Notes: generated from the sequence alone by a model not told the origin. DNA of 64,000 nt from Hypericum androsaemum (GCA_963995505.1 OZ023184.1:12354308-12418307); one strand, 5' to 3'; positions 31,182-41,849 are shown, counted from the stretch's first letter. Made by a program: numbers and translations.

Positions 31182-32822
31182 GGTTTTTTTTCCTACAGGG
31201 AGTTAAAAAAAAGGTTTCTCCAGTCTGGTATCCTCGAGAAAAGTATTACCAATTTAATGTTGGCCAAAAAAGGCATATTTGGCGGTTCCCATCACCAGAA
31301 AACGGCAGAAGTTCGCCGTTTCGTAAATGAAAAAGGCAAAAATTTGCCGTTTTCCGGTAGCAGCTCCGGCTCACCCTTCACTCGCAAACGGCTGCGGCTC
31401 CTGCTTGGCTTGCCTTTCCACGGCCATTAATGGCCGTTTTGAGGTAAATTTTTTTTTGGCCCCACCTGGACTCCACCTTTTGAAGTTGCCGACCGCTTTA
31501 AATTTTTTTTAAAAGACCATTTTAAGTCGATTCTTATCCAATCCGTTGCAAGTAGTATGCAAAATTTTAATCGAAATTGTTGGAAACCAAAAATAAAAAC
31601 AATTTCTCAACCCGTTTTCTCGTTGTGTTGTTTAAAAAAAATAAAAAATTACAAGCATACAATAATACAATGTGACAGATAAATATTACAAATTATAAAA
31701 CGATAAATACAAAAGATCTTAAACAGATAATACTCTATCGTAGACATTTAATGTTAATAATACAAATTTGTAGACATAATGTTGATAATACGATGTGACA
31801 GCTAAATATTACAAATTATATTGTTGCATAATTAAAATATAACTAAATCATAAAAGTACATCAAATTTAAATACATTTATATCTAACAAGAAGTTTCTCC
31901 ACATTTTGTGAACACTTTTATCACATTGTTTTTTGTAATGTTGAGACAATAAAGTCCGTGAAAAGGAGCAAATAGTGCAACCTGTTAAGAACATGCAAAA
32001 AAATATGTCAATTTTATTCATGTATTTTATAATAACGGTGCATAATTAGCCAATATACTCACATCTTTCAATATCAATGCACATCCCACCCCAATATTAA
32101 ATCGCGAATATCCCACTCCTTCGGTGAATACTGTGTGATGTATACTTCGTCCATAGTATCGGTAGGATCCTTTAGAAGAGGTAAAACATTAAATTTGTAA
32201 TTTTTTTTAAAATAAGATGATTATGAATAAATATTTACATAATACTTTCAGAACGACCATAGCATCACCGAGACCATTAGGCTCGAAAGATTCAACCATG
32301 ACAACCATCTTTTAAAAAAAATACATTGTTATAAAATAAACGAAATTGTAATAATGAATAAATAATATTTACAATGTAATAAATTACCCGAGATATTTTA
32401 ATATGTCACGGGTCAAAGTTTTGGCCTTCCGTAGATTTACCATGAAATTATCTCTGTCAACAATCCCTAAGAAGATAAATTATTTATAAGGTGATTTTAA
32501 AATGTCAATGAAAAATAATTAACTACTTTTAATATATTGTACCTTCAAAAAAAATTACCACAAAACGGCCATTAATGCCCGTGGAAAGGCAAGCCAAGCC
32601 GGAGCCGCAGCCGTTTGCGAGTGAAGGGTGAGCCGGAGCTGCTACCGGAAAACGGCAATTTTTTGTCGTTTTCATTTACGAAACGGCGAACTTGTGCCGT
32701 TTTCTGGTGATGGGGAACGGCCAAATATGACCGTTTTCTGGCCAACATTAGATTGGTAATATTTTTTTCGAGGATATTAGATTGGCGAAAATTTTTTTTA
32801 TACGTTGTAGGAAAAAAAAGTC
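31182..32822. mobile_element. Mutator-like TIR element 1, about 1.64 kb
   Basis: Long terminal inverted repeats of about 250 bp: 31182-31440 matches the reverse complement of 32563-32822, with shared AAACGGCCATTAATG and GGTGAGCCGGAGCTGC. The 10-bp duplication TAAAGAGAAG flanks it (31172-31181 and 32823-32832), and the NLR 3' flank near 30514 has the single uninterrupted site. TIR length and duplication size fit Mutator-like elements. The inside is AT-rich with no transposase, so it is non-autonomous. Small GCCGTTT/AAACGGC palindromes recur within the TIRs. Confidence 0.85.
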
Positions 32823-32832
32823 TAAAGAGAAG

Positions 32833-32970
32833 CTGCAAGTAGTCTCCTTGTATTGTACCATCCCTTTTATTACGACAAATTGTATTCGGAGTCCTAGTGA
32901 TTATTAATATTTTGTCAGTCTTTCGTGTTGAATTAAATGTTAGTCTCACTTCTTGTGATTATTAAAAATA
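32833..32970 (+). pseudogene. duplicated NLR 3' flank, copy 2, right part
   Basis: Resumes copy 2 after the insertion: GCAAGTAGTCTCCTTGTA, then the GACAAATTGT and TTAATATTTTGTCAGTC stretches, as in the reference flank. It ends where the next TIR-type element begins. Confidence 0.75.
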
Positions 32971-33290
32971 GGGTAAATTATCCCAGGTGTTTGGTCATCC
33001 TTATTTTGGTGTCCTTAAATTTTCGAAAATAATTTTACCAATTTTAGAAACTCTCGAATCCCTTGCTGATGTCATAAGTTCTTTTTTTCATTTTTGGTCA
33101 TGGAAATGACTATTATACTCTTTTGGTCACTTCTCTGGCGAACACAACATCCTGGTCATCTTCTCTAGCTACTCTTCGTCTTTTCCGACAAATTCCGGTG
33201 AATTTTTTCGGAAAAAAAAAACCCATACATAAAAGTCCAAAAACCTAAAAAATGACCATTATATTAGTTGATTAGATATCATCATGTACC
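32971..33290. mobile_element. truncated TIR-type element in NLR 3' copy 2
   Basis: Begins GGGTAAATTATCCCAG after ATTATTAAAAATA, the same target position as Mutator-like element 2 in copy 3, and shares a TTGGTCAT...GGAAATGAC layout with it. The matching right terminus is missing. It may be the inherited counterpart of element 2, diverged and truncated. Confidence 0.45.
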
Positions 33291-33296
33291 TAAAGA

Positions 33297-33546
33297 GTCG
33301 AATGTTTTTCTACTGTCAATGCCTTTCGAATCGCAATCTGTTCAAATTGCATTGTGTTTTCTTTTATTTGCAGGAATAAAGAGATGGTACAAGTAGTCTC
33401 CTTGTATTGTACCATCTTTTTATTATGACAAATTGTCGTTGGATCCTTGATATATGTACATGATTCTTAATATTTCAAAAAATATTTTGTCAGTCTTTCA
33501 TGTTCAATTAAATGTTAGTCTCCCTTCTTGTGATAATTAAAAATAA
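33297..33546 (+). pseudogene. duplicated NLR 3' flank, copy 3
   Basis: Another copy of the NLR 3' flank (CTACTGTCAATGCCTTTCG through TAATTAAAAATAA). It is split by three TIR elements and continues at 34442-34477, 35461-35546 and 36343 onward. Confidence 0.8.
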
Positions 33547-34441
33547 GTATAATTATTTTCAGACTCCTAATATTTGGCATATTTGTCTCTCATTTTCCTG
33601 TTTTTCAACAATCGATTTAAAATTCTCCATAATTTCGTTTTATTATACTGACATCAACAGATATTTTTTTGTTTGTTTGTCATGAAAATGACAAAAATAC
33701 TTTTGGAAAAAAAAAATCTTCTTCAACCTCTAGATCTCACTAGTAATTCAAGAATCAAACTCAGACATCAACAAAAATCACCAATAACATCCGGTCGAAT
33801 CTTTAACCAAACCCGATTGAAACTCTAACCGCAATTTCATTTCGTAACCCCATCATCTTCTTCTTACCGCCACCAACTAAGGTCGAAACCCAGAAACCCA
33901 GATTTTAATTAAGGTCGAAGAGGGGAATCACCACTTGCCATCCCCATTCATCCAACGCAAAAGGGAATTCCCATAGAACCAATCGAAACAAGGAAAACCC
34001 AGATGGGCACTGAGATAGATCCGACATTTAAGAGGAACCCAATTAAGGCAAAGTAGAGCGCCTTATAGAGCTTGGTTGAAGGAATGGGTAGAAGCTAAGA
34101 GATGAAAGATCTAGGCTGGATTGGATGCTTTTACAGAAACAAAAATAGAGAGAGAGAGAGAGAGGTGTTTGTGTTTCGTTTAGGTTGCATTTTTTGTTGT
34201 TGATTTTTTTATTTTCTGAGTTTGGTTGTTGGTGTTCATAGTGAGAGATCTAAAGAAGATAGTTTTTTATATTTGTTTCAAGGGTATTTGTATTTTTGTA
34301 TTTTCATGACAAAAAAAAAATATATCTGTTGATATCTAAGAGTATAATAAAATCACACTTTGGAGAATTTTTAATCAATTTTCGTAGGACAAGAACTGAG
34401 CGCTGAATATACCAAATATCGGAGCCTAAAAATAATTATCC
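33547..34441. mobile_element. Mutator-like TIR element 2, 895 bp
   Basis: Left end GTATAATTATTTTCAGACTCC matches the reverse complement of the right end (GGATAATTATTTTTAGGCTCC), and TIR similarity continues for about 150 bp. Flanking 10-mers TTAAAAATAA and TTAAGAATTT agree at 8 of 10 positions, and the empty site is at about 30664-30680. The inside (33720-34230) lacks a transposase; it contains a (GA)n run at 34147-34164. Confidence 0.75.
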
Positions 34442-34477
34442 TTAAGAATTTATTGTCCTCCTCCATATTTTCTTTTA

Positions 34478-35460
34478 GGAAAAATTATTTTGAAATCTCT
34501 CAAATTTACTTAAATATACTCAAAAGTCCTCCTTGTTTGTAAAATAGAGGTCGACGTCTCTCTTGTTTGATTTTATTATACTTTCGGGTCCCTGAATGAG
34601 TTTTTTTTGTCATTGAAATGAAGAAAATAACTTTAAAACAAAAAAATAAAAAAAATTTGCTGGACAAAAAATTGCTGAACAAAAAGTGCATCTTTCAAAA
34701 AAAAATCAAAGATCAAAACTTAGGCCGTGAAGCTTTATCTTCTTCCATGTGCGGTAATCGTCTACAAACCCAAAGATCAAAACTTAGGCCAAAAACCCAG
34801 TAACCAGAATGAGGACGGCTTGACCGACGAGGAAATCTTTATCCGTCGCCGTTACCAGAGATGGAGTGCGAGGGACCGGCACCGCCTCCTCATCCTCTCT
34901 CCTGACAAGTCCCATTAACCGCCATAGCTCGCTCATTTCAGTCAATTTTTTTCCCCACCCAACCCCTCACGAACCCTAAAAAAAATTAACGTCGCCACAT
35001 GCTCAAACTCCTTGCTTATCGATCCCCCGACGGAGAACATAATGATATCGACGTCGTCGAAGCTCCCGGCAGTAAGCTCCTCGACGGTGTAGCTCATTCT
35101 TCCCAAATACCCGCGAGAAAACAACAGGTGAAGGGGTCTACTATCGAGGAGAAAGAAGAAGAACGAAATGACAAGTCCCTGTGGACAACACTTGTCCATA
35201 GATTTTTTTAAAAGACGCACTTTTTTTTGTCAAGAAATTATCGAGATGGCGTCACATGCTACGAGGTAGAAGAAGAGATGATGTTAGCAATTTTTTATTT
35301 TTTGTTCTAAGGGTATTTTGGTCATTTTATTGACAAAAATTAAAAAAAGAGCTACTAACGTGCGCCAAGGAGCCGAAAGTATAATAAAATAAAATACGAA
35401 GGACGTCAGCGTATATTTTACAAACACGGGAGACTTTTGCATATATTTAAGTAAATTTCC
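34478..35460. mobile_element. Mutator-like TIR element 3 (Pack-MULE), 983 bp
   Basis: The perfect 9-bp duplication TTTCTTTTA lies at 34469-34477 and 35461-35469, and the empty site is near 30690-30705. The ends GGAAA...AAATTTACTTAAATAT are mirrored at the right terminus (ATATTTAAGTAAATTTCC), with TIR similarity of over 100 bp. The interior carries a fragment of a host gene (34991-35116). No transposase is present. Confidence 0.85.
34991..35116 (-). pseudogene. captured aspartate-semialdehyde dehydrogenase fragment
   Basis: On the minus strand this encodes about 41 residues with SYTVEELTAGSFDDVDI and FSVGGSISKEF. These match the segment of plant aspartate-semialdehyde dehydrogenase that follows the nucleotide-binding start of the protein. 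That enzyme works in plastids in the aspartate-derived amino acid pathway. Only this piece is present, inside a TIR element, so it is a captured fragment and not a gene. The frame around it stays open (34942-35220), but the flanking residues do not resemble the enzyme. Confidence 0.7.
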
Positions 35461-35546
35461 TTTCTTTTATTTGCCGGATTAAAACAGGGTCAAAGTCGTC
35501 TCCTTGTACAGTACCATCTTCGTAATAGATTCCTCTATTATTATTA

Positions 35547-36342
35547 GGGAAAACATCAATTTAGTATCCTACAGTATCACAATTTTCACTTAGGTATCCT
35601 GAGGTTTAAAATGCATAGAACAGGTTCAACTTATTTGAACTTTTATCAAAAATAGGTCCCGGTCAGCCCAAGTAGCTGCTTGCGATTTTTTTTTCAAAAT
35701 GACACTGTTCGCTCGATGATGTGGATTGCCATATCGTCGGTCCATGAGATGAGTTTTAATGACATGTCTAATGCTAAATTATCATTATATTACTAAATTT
35801 GTTTATAATTTTTCAAAAAACTCACTCTCTCCTCTCACACTACTGTTCTCCCTTCTTGCTGGGATGTTGGAGGTGAATCGGCGGGTGGCTAGAGCGTCGA
35901 CTTTTTCCCTCTGTTTTCCCCCTTTTTAGTGTTTGTTTTGTTTTGTTTCGATACAATTGTTGTAAATATGAATTGAGTTAGGTTTGAATCGGCAATTGGG
36001 TTAGTGTACGTCTTTCTTGTTTTTGTTGCATTTTAGGCTAGGAATTGTGGGAGGGAATGATTTGGTTGATCAACGGAAGCTTCTATGGGGTGAGCTTCCA
36101 AGAGAGAGAGAGAGGAGGAGGATGGGGAAGCATCAAAATCGAATCATCCTAGTCACTACTAATCGAGTTGTCCACCTAAGCATCAAAACTACGCCGTTTT
36201 GAAAAAAATTGGCGGGCCGGGCTGACCAGGACCTATGTTTGATAAAAGTTCAAATAAGTTGGACCTGTTCTATGCGTTTTAAACCACAAGGTACCTAAGT
36301 AAAAATCTGTGATATTATAGGGTACTAAATAAAAATTTTCCC
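35547..36342. mobile_element. Mutator-like TIR element 4, 796 bp
   Basis: TIRs of about 120 bp begin GGGAAAA at both ends, sharing ACTTATTTGAACTTTTATCA and GGTCAGCCC. The 9-bp duplication TTATTATTA (35538-35546 and 36343-36351) is perfect, but it lies in a TTA repeat, so register is uncertain. The interior includes a GC-richer stretch (35880-36190) that might be captured gene sequence I do not recognise. Confidence 0.75.
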
Positions 36343-36351
36343 TTATTATTA

Positions 36352-37119
36352 TTATTATTACTCGATTTTATTCTTTTGAGAGGTACGCATTCTATATAGA
36401 TATATATTGTTACATTATATTATTTTAATAAAACACCTGCGCTAATGCAATAAGGTATTCTATAAAATGATATATAATACTTTTTATTTTTACCTCTCCC
36501 TTGTCCACCTTTTCCAATATGCTAGTTCCAAAACATCTAATCCCATCATTAACCCGATTTTCTATTGATGATTTTTTTCACAATGATACATTTAGAAATT
36601 CTAAAAAATGACCTGAATTTTTTCTTTTTTTTATCGGTCCGGTTTGACCGGATGGACTAGATTCTTTTATAAAAATACTTAAATACTAATAATAGTTAGA
36701 ATTAGAATGTCAAACATTTTTAAATGTTTTTAGTATTATAAAGAAATATTTTATTAATAAATATCAAAATCATAATTTAATTATTTTTAATATAAAAGAA
36801 TTTGAGAAAAAATATTATTTTAAAAACTCAATTTCTCGCACAACAAAAAAAAAGAAATTAAACTCTTCGAATTCTAGAGGTTATATCTATGATAATACAT
36901 TCAAATTTCCTATATCATTTTATGGAGATGTCAACCTCACCAGTACAAATGTTCTAAATTGTGTGTCGTCTAAGTCTCTCACCTTCACTCCTTACCAACA
37001 GATCAAAAATCTAATTTAAGCTACTTAAGACTCAGTTGCGTATTTTATGTTCATAATACCACAAGTAAATACGATTAATTGTAAACGAGAGGTAAAAAAA
37101 TAGTGTCTTTGGAAAATAC
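36352..37119. other. AT-rich intergenic DNA
   Basis: Very AT-rich, with no gene or domain seen. Confidence 0.55.
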
Positions 37120-37287
37120 TTTGAAGTTTATGTGGGTGAACAGATAATAATCAAGTGACACGAGACGCTTCAGAGGCTACATAATTCCGGTATTGTTGAC
37201 TTGGTGTAATTTCTGAAAATTGTTGAAGGAGGCTTGCACTTGGGATCGAGTATGATGATGTTAGCTACAATACACCACATCTCACTA

Positions 37288-37303
37288 CCTTTCAAAAAAA
37301 AAA
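37288..37303 (+). mobile_element. tail-only retroposon insertion in block copy 1
   Basis: CCTTTC plus ten A residues between 16-bp direct repeats, ACACCACATCTCACTA (37272-37287) and ACACCACAGCTCACTA (37304-37319). The other two block copies (near 39540 and 51330) show the uninterrupted site, so the insertion came after the block was copied. Confidence 0.85.
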
Positions 37304-37751
37304 ACACCACAGCTCACTATTCAAACACATGCACTAACATAATTTCTAGAAATGCTGCTAAATTCATCGAACCATTTTGCGTATATATATACCAGTTTAA
37401 GAAGAACCTCGCAGATGAGCGAATATGAGTAACTGCGCATAATGATTTGTTAGCTTTTAGGAAAATATTTTGCGAGTGGTTTGGCCATAAAATATTGTAC
37501 TAAAAAATACAAAGAATTATCTGTGGATACTTTGGTATTGTACTTAGATAGCGTTTATCTGGCATGTAATATACATTATCTAGTAATTTGAGTGAGGTCG
37601 GTACTATAAATACCGATGGTGTAATTATCCGTGGGATTCTTTTGAGTAGTAACAACATTTTACTTATAAAAAAATACAAATAATTTTGTTAAGATAATAA
37701 ATTTGATTACCGTAAAAAGTATCTAAATACGAAACAAACATGAAAACTTTG

Positions 37752-37982
37752 TTAGTCCCTTCCTTGTGGTTAAGATAAGGATTTCAAGCATGGCCAATTC
37801 CCCTAGTGCAACGGACAATGTGTACAAGGCCCGAGAACGAATTCACAGTCCTATGGCTCTTCGGCGATTACTAGTGATTCCTGTTCATACAGGCGAATTG
37901 CAGCTTGTAATCTAAATTGATGACGAGATTTTAGATTTAGCTCACCTTCGCAGGATCGCAATCTTTTGTCCCGACCATTGCA
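37752..37982 (-). pseudogene. plastid 16S rRNA fragment, copy 1
   Basis: The minus strand matches the 3' third of plastid 16S rRNA. Recognisable on the plus strand are GTGTACAAGGCCCGAGAACG, TCGGCGATTACTAGTGATTC and GCTCACCTTCGCAGGATCGC. Many C-to-T and G-to-A differences indicate an old nuclear insert of plastid DNA. Confidence 0.85.
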
Positions 37983-38085
37983 ATCAGGATCCAACTTGTT
38001 TTCGTCTTGCAGATCAGGTCCGCTACCCGGCCCAGCAGCACCTTGTTTTTTCCCTGCCCATTTCGGGGATTAAATAATATAATAG

Positions 38086-38758
38086 GCCTTAACAAGTGTG
38101 ATGCTTCTTGGCTTGAAAATTCATGTACAGCCTAAATTGACGTGGTTGCTAGAGATCATGTAGGCTTTAACAAAAAAGATCAGACTAGTATTGTTTCAGT
38201 TTCATCACTACTCGAAAGCTGAAATCATAGCAATCCAATTTGCTATGGATTGAAACTGATTGTAGGCTTGCTTATATGTTTCTTATATATTTCTGAATGA
38301 CCATCATGCACAAATTAATTGGCAAGTCATACCTGTTGTATTAAAAGTAAGTCATACCTGTGGACTGGTTACAAAACAAAGTAGGCTAGATTCTTTACCA
38401 AGAGATTGAGTTTAATCTCATCCCCGGGAGCTAGATAGACTATTGTATTCTGTTTTTCCGGTTTAATATAAGCCATTTGCATTTTTCCCTAAAAACAATT
38501 TTCACTAAAACTTTAACGTTATTTTTTGTAACAAAGATTATTATGTTCTGTTTATCAAATCTAAATGATTGAAGAGACATCTCAACGGCACATCCAAACA
38601 CAATTTGCTAAATCATATGACCTCTAGAAATTTCCCCCTAGAAATTTCCCCGCCCATTAAATTTGATAGGGAAAGCTAGCTAAATTGCTGTACCGATTTA
38701 AAACGTCTAATCGTTTTCATGGCCAGACACCAACTAAATGTTGTCGATTTTAGGGGCC
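38086..38758. other. intergenic, no gene seen
   Basis: Non-coding sequence between block copy 1 and the LINE fragment; no domain recognised. Confidence 0.55.
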
Positions 38759-39495
38759 CTTTTTTTGGAAAAAAGATCAAATGCATAGATTAAGTAGGAA
38801 AATCGATAAATAAGAGTACATCGAGTTCATGGGATGGTTTACAACCCAATCCGAGGGAAAAATACAAAGGCGAGCTTGGCGACAAAGCAAATCCGCAACC
38901 GAGTTAGTGGATCGAGAAATATTAGAAATAGAAAAAAAGGGTAATAGACCTAGGGCTAATCTAATCTCTATTACAAGATGTTTTACGTTCCAATCAATAG
39001 TAGCCATCAGATCTTGAATGAAAAGGCAAGTGAAGCGACAATCCGACTTGATGATCATGGGGATGTCCCAGAAATGAGCAACCACCATTCTGACGACGTG
39101 ATGGATAGCTAATAACTCCGCTTCAAAAGGGGAAGTCGCCACCAAAATAGAGGTCTGACCTTCGACAACAAGGCCTTCAAAATCTATTGCGATCACAGCA
39201 GCATGCGCATTCAGAGGATACTCCGTCCACGATGCATTGTAATTAAGCTTCATGGAGACCATGAAGAACCAAGCAAAAGGGTAGCAGCTTCAGGCTTCAG
39301 AACCTGTAAGAATTCAAACTAGTTTTCAGCAGCTTGCCTGGCAGTGAGACGGGGTCAATAGAAAGACCGTCAAACAAGAGGTTGTTTCGAGCCTTCCAAA
39401 TGGACCAACAGAGATATAACGAGTGAGAAAGATGACCATTGTCCCTTTAGGCCGAGAAAGGAGAACAAATCGTGGCAAACCGATGACCAAAATCC
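38759..39495 (-). mobile_element. LINE 3' end fragment with RNase H
   Basis: A 5'-truncated L1-type LINE. The poly-T at about 38759-38766 is its tail. The frame 38777-39262 encodes an RNase H domain (KLNYNASWTEY, SPFEAELLAIHHV, IIKSDC) and ends with the typical DWVVNHP tail. Upstream, near 39360-39400, the linker WSIWKARNNLLFDG is present. It lies between two copies of the amplified block. Confidence 0.8.
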
Positions 39496-39840
39496 AAAAT
39501 CATCCAATTTCTAGAAATGCTGCTAATATTAGCTACAGTACACATCTCACTGTTCTAACACATGCACTAACATAATTTCTAGAAATGCTGCTAATGATGC
39601 GTCATTCCTGAAAATCATCCAATTCATTAAACCATTTTGCGTATATACATATGTATGTATATACCAGTTTAGGAAGAACCTCGCAGATAAGCGAATATGA
39701 GGAATTGTGCATTATGATTTGTTAGCTTTTAGAAAAATATTTTACGAGTGGTTTGGCCATAAAACATTGTACTAAAAAATACAAAGAACTTTGTTAAGAT
39801 AATAAATTTGATTACAGTAAAAAGTATCTAAATATGAAAA

Positions 39841-40112
39841 CTTCGGCAGTTCCCACCTTGCGATTAAGGTAAGGACTTCAAGCATGGTCAATTTCCCTAG
39901 TGTGATGGGTGGTGTGTATAAAGCCCTAGAACGAATTCACAACCATGTGGCTCTTTGGCGATTATTAGTGACTCGTGTTCATGCAGGCGAGTTGCAGCTT
40001 GCAATATGAATTGATGACGAGTTTTTGGAGTTACTCACTTTCGCAGGGTCACGATCTTTGTCCCAACTATTGTAGCACGTGTGTTGCTCAGGACATAAAG
40101 GGCATGATAACT
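39841..40112 (-). pseudogene. plastid 16S rRNA fragment, copy 2
   Basis: Same piece as copy 1 but longer. It starts at CTTCGGCAGTTCCCACCTTG and reads through GGTGTGTATAAAGCCC and TGTAGCACGTGTGTTGCTCA to GGGCATGATAACT, where a LINE is inserted. It resumes for about 25 bp at 41106. Confidence 0.85.
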
Positions 40113-41105
40113 TTTTTTGAACAAGCAAATTTAATTTATTCGAAATAAAAACATCAATGAAATAGTAAGGTTAATGCATGAAAATATTTTGTTTGATCTG
40201 GAGGTGTCTAGCCAACTCGTGTGAGGAGAATTTTTCAAGAGCTCCGATCTTCTTGTTAAATTTGTTTATCTCTATCTTGATTTCATATGCTGTGAAATCT
40301 TTTTTTGGGCCTGATATTTCTCCAGATATTGATTTCATTTTCTTATTTTGTACCAGGCCCATTTTTTGCCTCATCTGGATCGTACTTATTTTCTTTTTGC
40401 AGATCAGGTCTGCTACGCGGCTCAGCAGCACCTTGTTTTTCCGCTGCCCATTTAGGGCTGTTCTTCATTAACTCCAGCCCATCTGTCATGTCCAGGCTCA
40501 ACATCTCGTTCGTGTCGAAGCTGCGTGAAGAGTTGTTCCCCTCCCGACCCTTTTGTGGATCTTGTGGCTTCTTGTCTTTGATGCTGTGCTTATTGTTGAT
40601 GATCCCCTTCGTCCTTGAGCATTTGGGGCTCTTTTGTATTTTCACACAGCAACAAGAATATCCTGTCCTTCAATTCGGGTTCCTTATTTTGCTGCAATTA
40701 CTTTTTGCGCATCCTCCATGTGAATTCTAACAAATCCAATCTTTGTTTGTCTTTTGGGTAACTTTGAAGGGGCAAAAGCATCAAGTGTCTTTGCGTTCTT
40801 GTAGAAAAATTGACGCAATGCCTGACCGGATCAACTAAAGGAAATGTTGTAGATGTAAGAGAGTGGTCGACTCCATAGGCTACTTGGTCCACCGCTCCCC
40901 GGCCCGTCCTCCGGTATAGGCGGGATGCCGGTGGTGGAGCAGGTAGCAAGTTGCTTTAGATTTCTCCTGCAAGTTTTTCGATCATCATTTTGTTGTCTTA
41001 ATTGTTGTTGATTTTGTGTTTGCGTAGGGTGAAACTGTTTATCAAAAACCATGACACCGATACTTACTTTCCCCAACTCGGGAGAGAGTATACCGGTACG
41101 ACTCC
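40113..41105 (-). mobile_element. 5'-truncated LINE (ORF1 part) inserted in plastid 16S sequence
   Basis: Poly-T at 40112-40118 is the minus-strand tail (TTGTTC plus A run). A 15-bp duplication, AAGGGCATGATAACT (40098-40112) and AAGGGCATAATGACT (41106-41120), is itself plastid 16S sequence, which fixes the ends well. The minus strand encodes lysine-rich and RRM-like ORF1 pieces (for example TKIGFVRIHMEDAQKV near 40740, GTRIEGQDILVAV near 40660) with frameshifts. A shorter part of the same insertion is present in block copies 1 and 3. Confidence 0.8.
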
Positions 41106-41130
41106 AAGGGCATAATGACTTGGCGTAATG
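41106..41130 (-). pseudogene. plastid 16S rRNA fragment, continuation of copy 2
   Basis: AAGGGCATAATGACTTGGCG plus TAATG continues the antisense 16S sequence (compare GGGGCATGATGACTTGACG in plastid 16S) after the LINE insertion, then ends. Confidence 0.65.
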
Positions 41131-41157
41131 GTTTCTTTCTTGGGATAGATTCGACTA

Positions 41158-41446
41158 TTAAGGTTTCTTTGTTTTATGTAATTGGTTTTGCAGGATAGCC
41201 GGTGCTAAGGAGGAGGAAGGCGGGTTGTAAACTTCTTTTCCGAGAGAAGAAGCAATGACATTATTTGAGGAATAAGCATCGACTAACTCTGTGCCAGCTG
41301 GCACGGTAAGACAGACGATGCAAGTGTTATCCGGAATGATTGGGCATAAAACATCACTAAGTGCATAATAGCATGATGACTTGATGTTATCATACTTAGC
41401 ACCAGCTGGCCTGTAGAACCAATTACATAAAACAAAGAAACCTTAA
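41158..41446. repeat. 52-bp inverted repeat enclosing plastid 16S sequence
   Basis: Arms 41158-41209 and 41395-41446 are near-perfect reverse complements (TTAAGGTTTCTTTGTTTTAT and its complement at the outer ends, GGTGCTAAG and CTTAGCACC at the inner ends). The loop holds a plus-strand piece of plastid 16S (about 41203-41365) and a short antisense 16S piece (about 41368-41392). Confidence 0.8.
41203..41365 (+). pseudogene. plastid 16S rRNA fragment, central region
   Basis: Plus strand: AACTTCTTTTCCGAGAGAAG, GAGGAATAAGCATCGACTAA, CTGTGCCAGCTGGCACGGTA and GTTATCCGGAATGATTGGGC closely follow the conserved central region of plastid 16S, including a mutated form of the universal GTGCCAGC site. 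It comes from a different part of the gene than the antisense pieces, and in the opposite direction. Confidence 0.85.
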
Positions 41447-41449
41447 CAG

Positions 41450-41849
41450 CCTGTTTGGAATCTCAAAAGTGATGGGAATTGGTATCCAATTCTACAGTTT
41501 AAAAAATTTGAGTGTGTCTGGAAGTACTTTTAGTCAGGAAAGTGATTCTTTTCTCCCCTCAAACTCATGATTTGAATTCTTTTAAAAAGAGGTCAGAATT
41601 CTAGGGGCCACAACAGAATTATGGGTTAAATATCGATAATACTTCTGAACAAAAATAAATATTATATAACCTTCCCCTTTTTATCTCTCGATAGACCTTC
41701 CTCACGATTTTCTCGCTTTTTATCCCAATTCGACTATGGCGACATAGAGCTCACCTCCGGCGACTCGCTACTCCGACAATGACTAGCTCACTTCCGACGA
41801 CTCTCACACGTACGTCTCTTCCCTCTTCTTCTTTTTTGAGATTAGGGTC
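41450..41849. other. intergenic / upstream of the AFB-like fragment
   Basis: No coding sequence recognised. AGCCTGTTTGGAATCTC at about 41450 resembles common plant small-transposon termini, but I could not pair it with another end. Confidence 0.4.

Larger units (their letters stand above)
37120..38085. repeat. amplified block, copy 1 (flank, plastid 16S piece, LINE remnant)
   Basis: The same order of sequences occurs at about 39500-41105 and 51170-52061. The left flank (GATAATAATCAAGTGACACG through TTTGGCCATAAAA) is shared in all or part. Then comes the antisense 16S piece (37752-37982). In this copy a deletion joins the 16S piece directly to an inner part of the LINE (GCAGATCAGGTCCGCTAC, 38009 onward). 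Confidence 0.8.

Noticed and set aside
31044..31430. Frame over the left TIR of Mutator-like element 1 and its counterpart at 32572-32949
   Set aside because: Both are translations of the same inverted repeat read outward to inward. The similarity reflects the TIR and not a protein family.
37752..37982. Functional rRNA gene
   Set aside because: Only a partial, diverged plastid 16S piece with retroelement insertions; no full rRNA gene or operon context.
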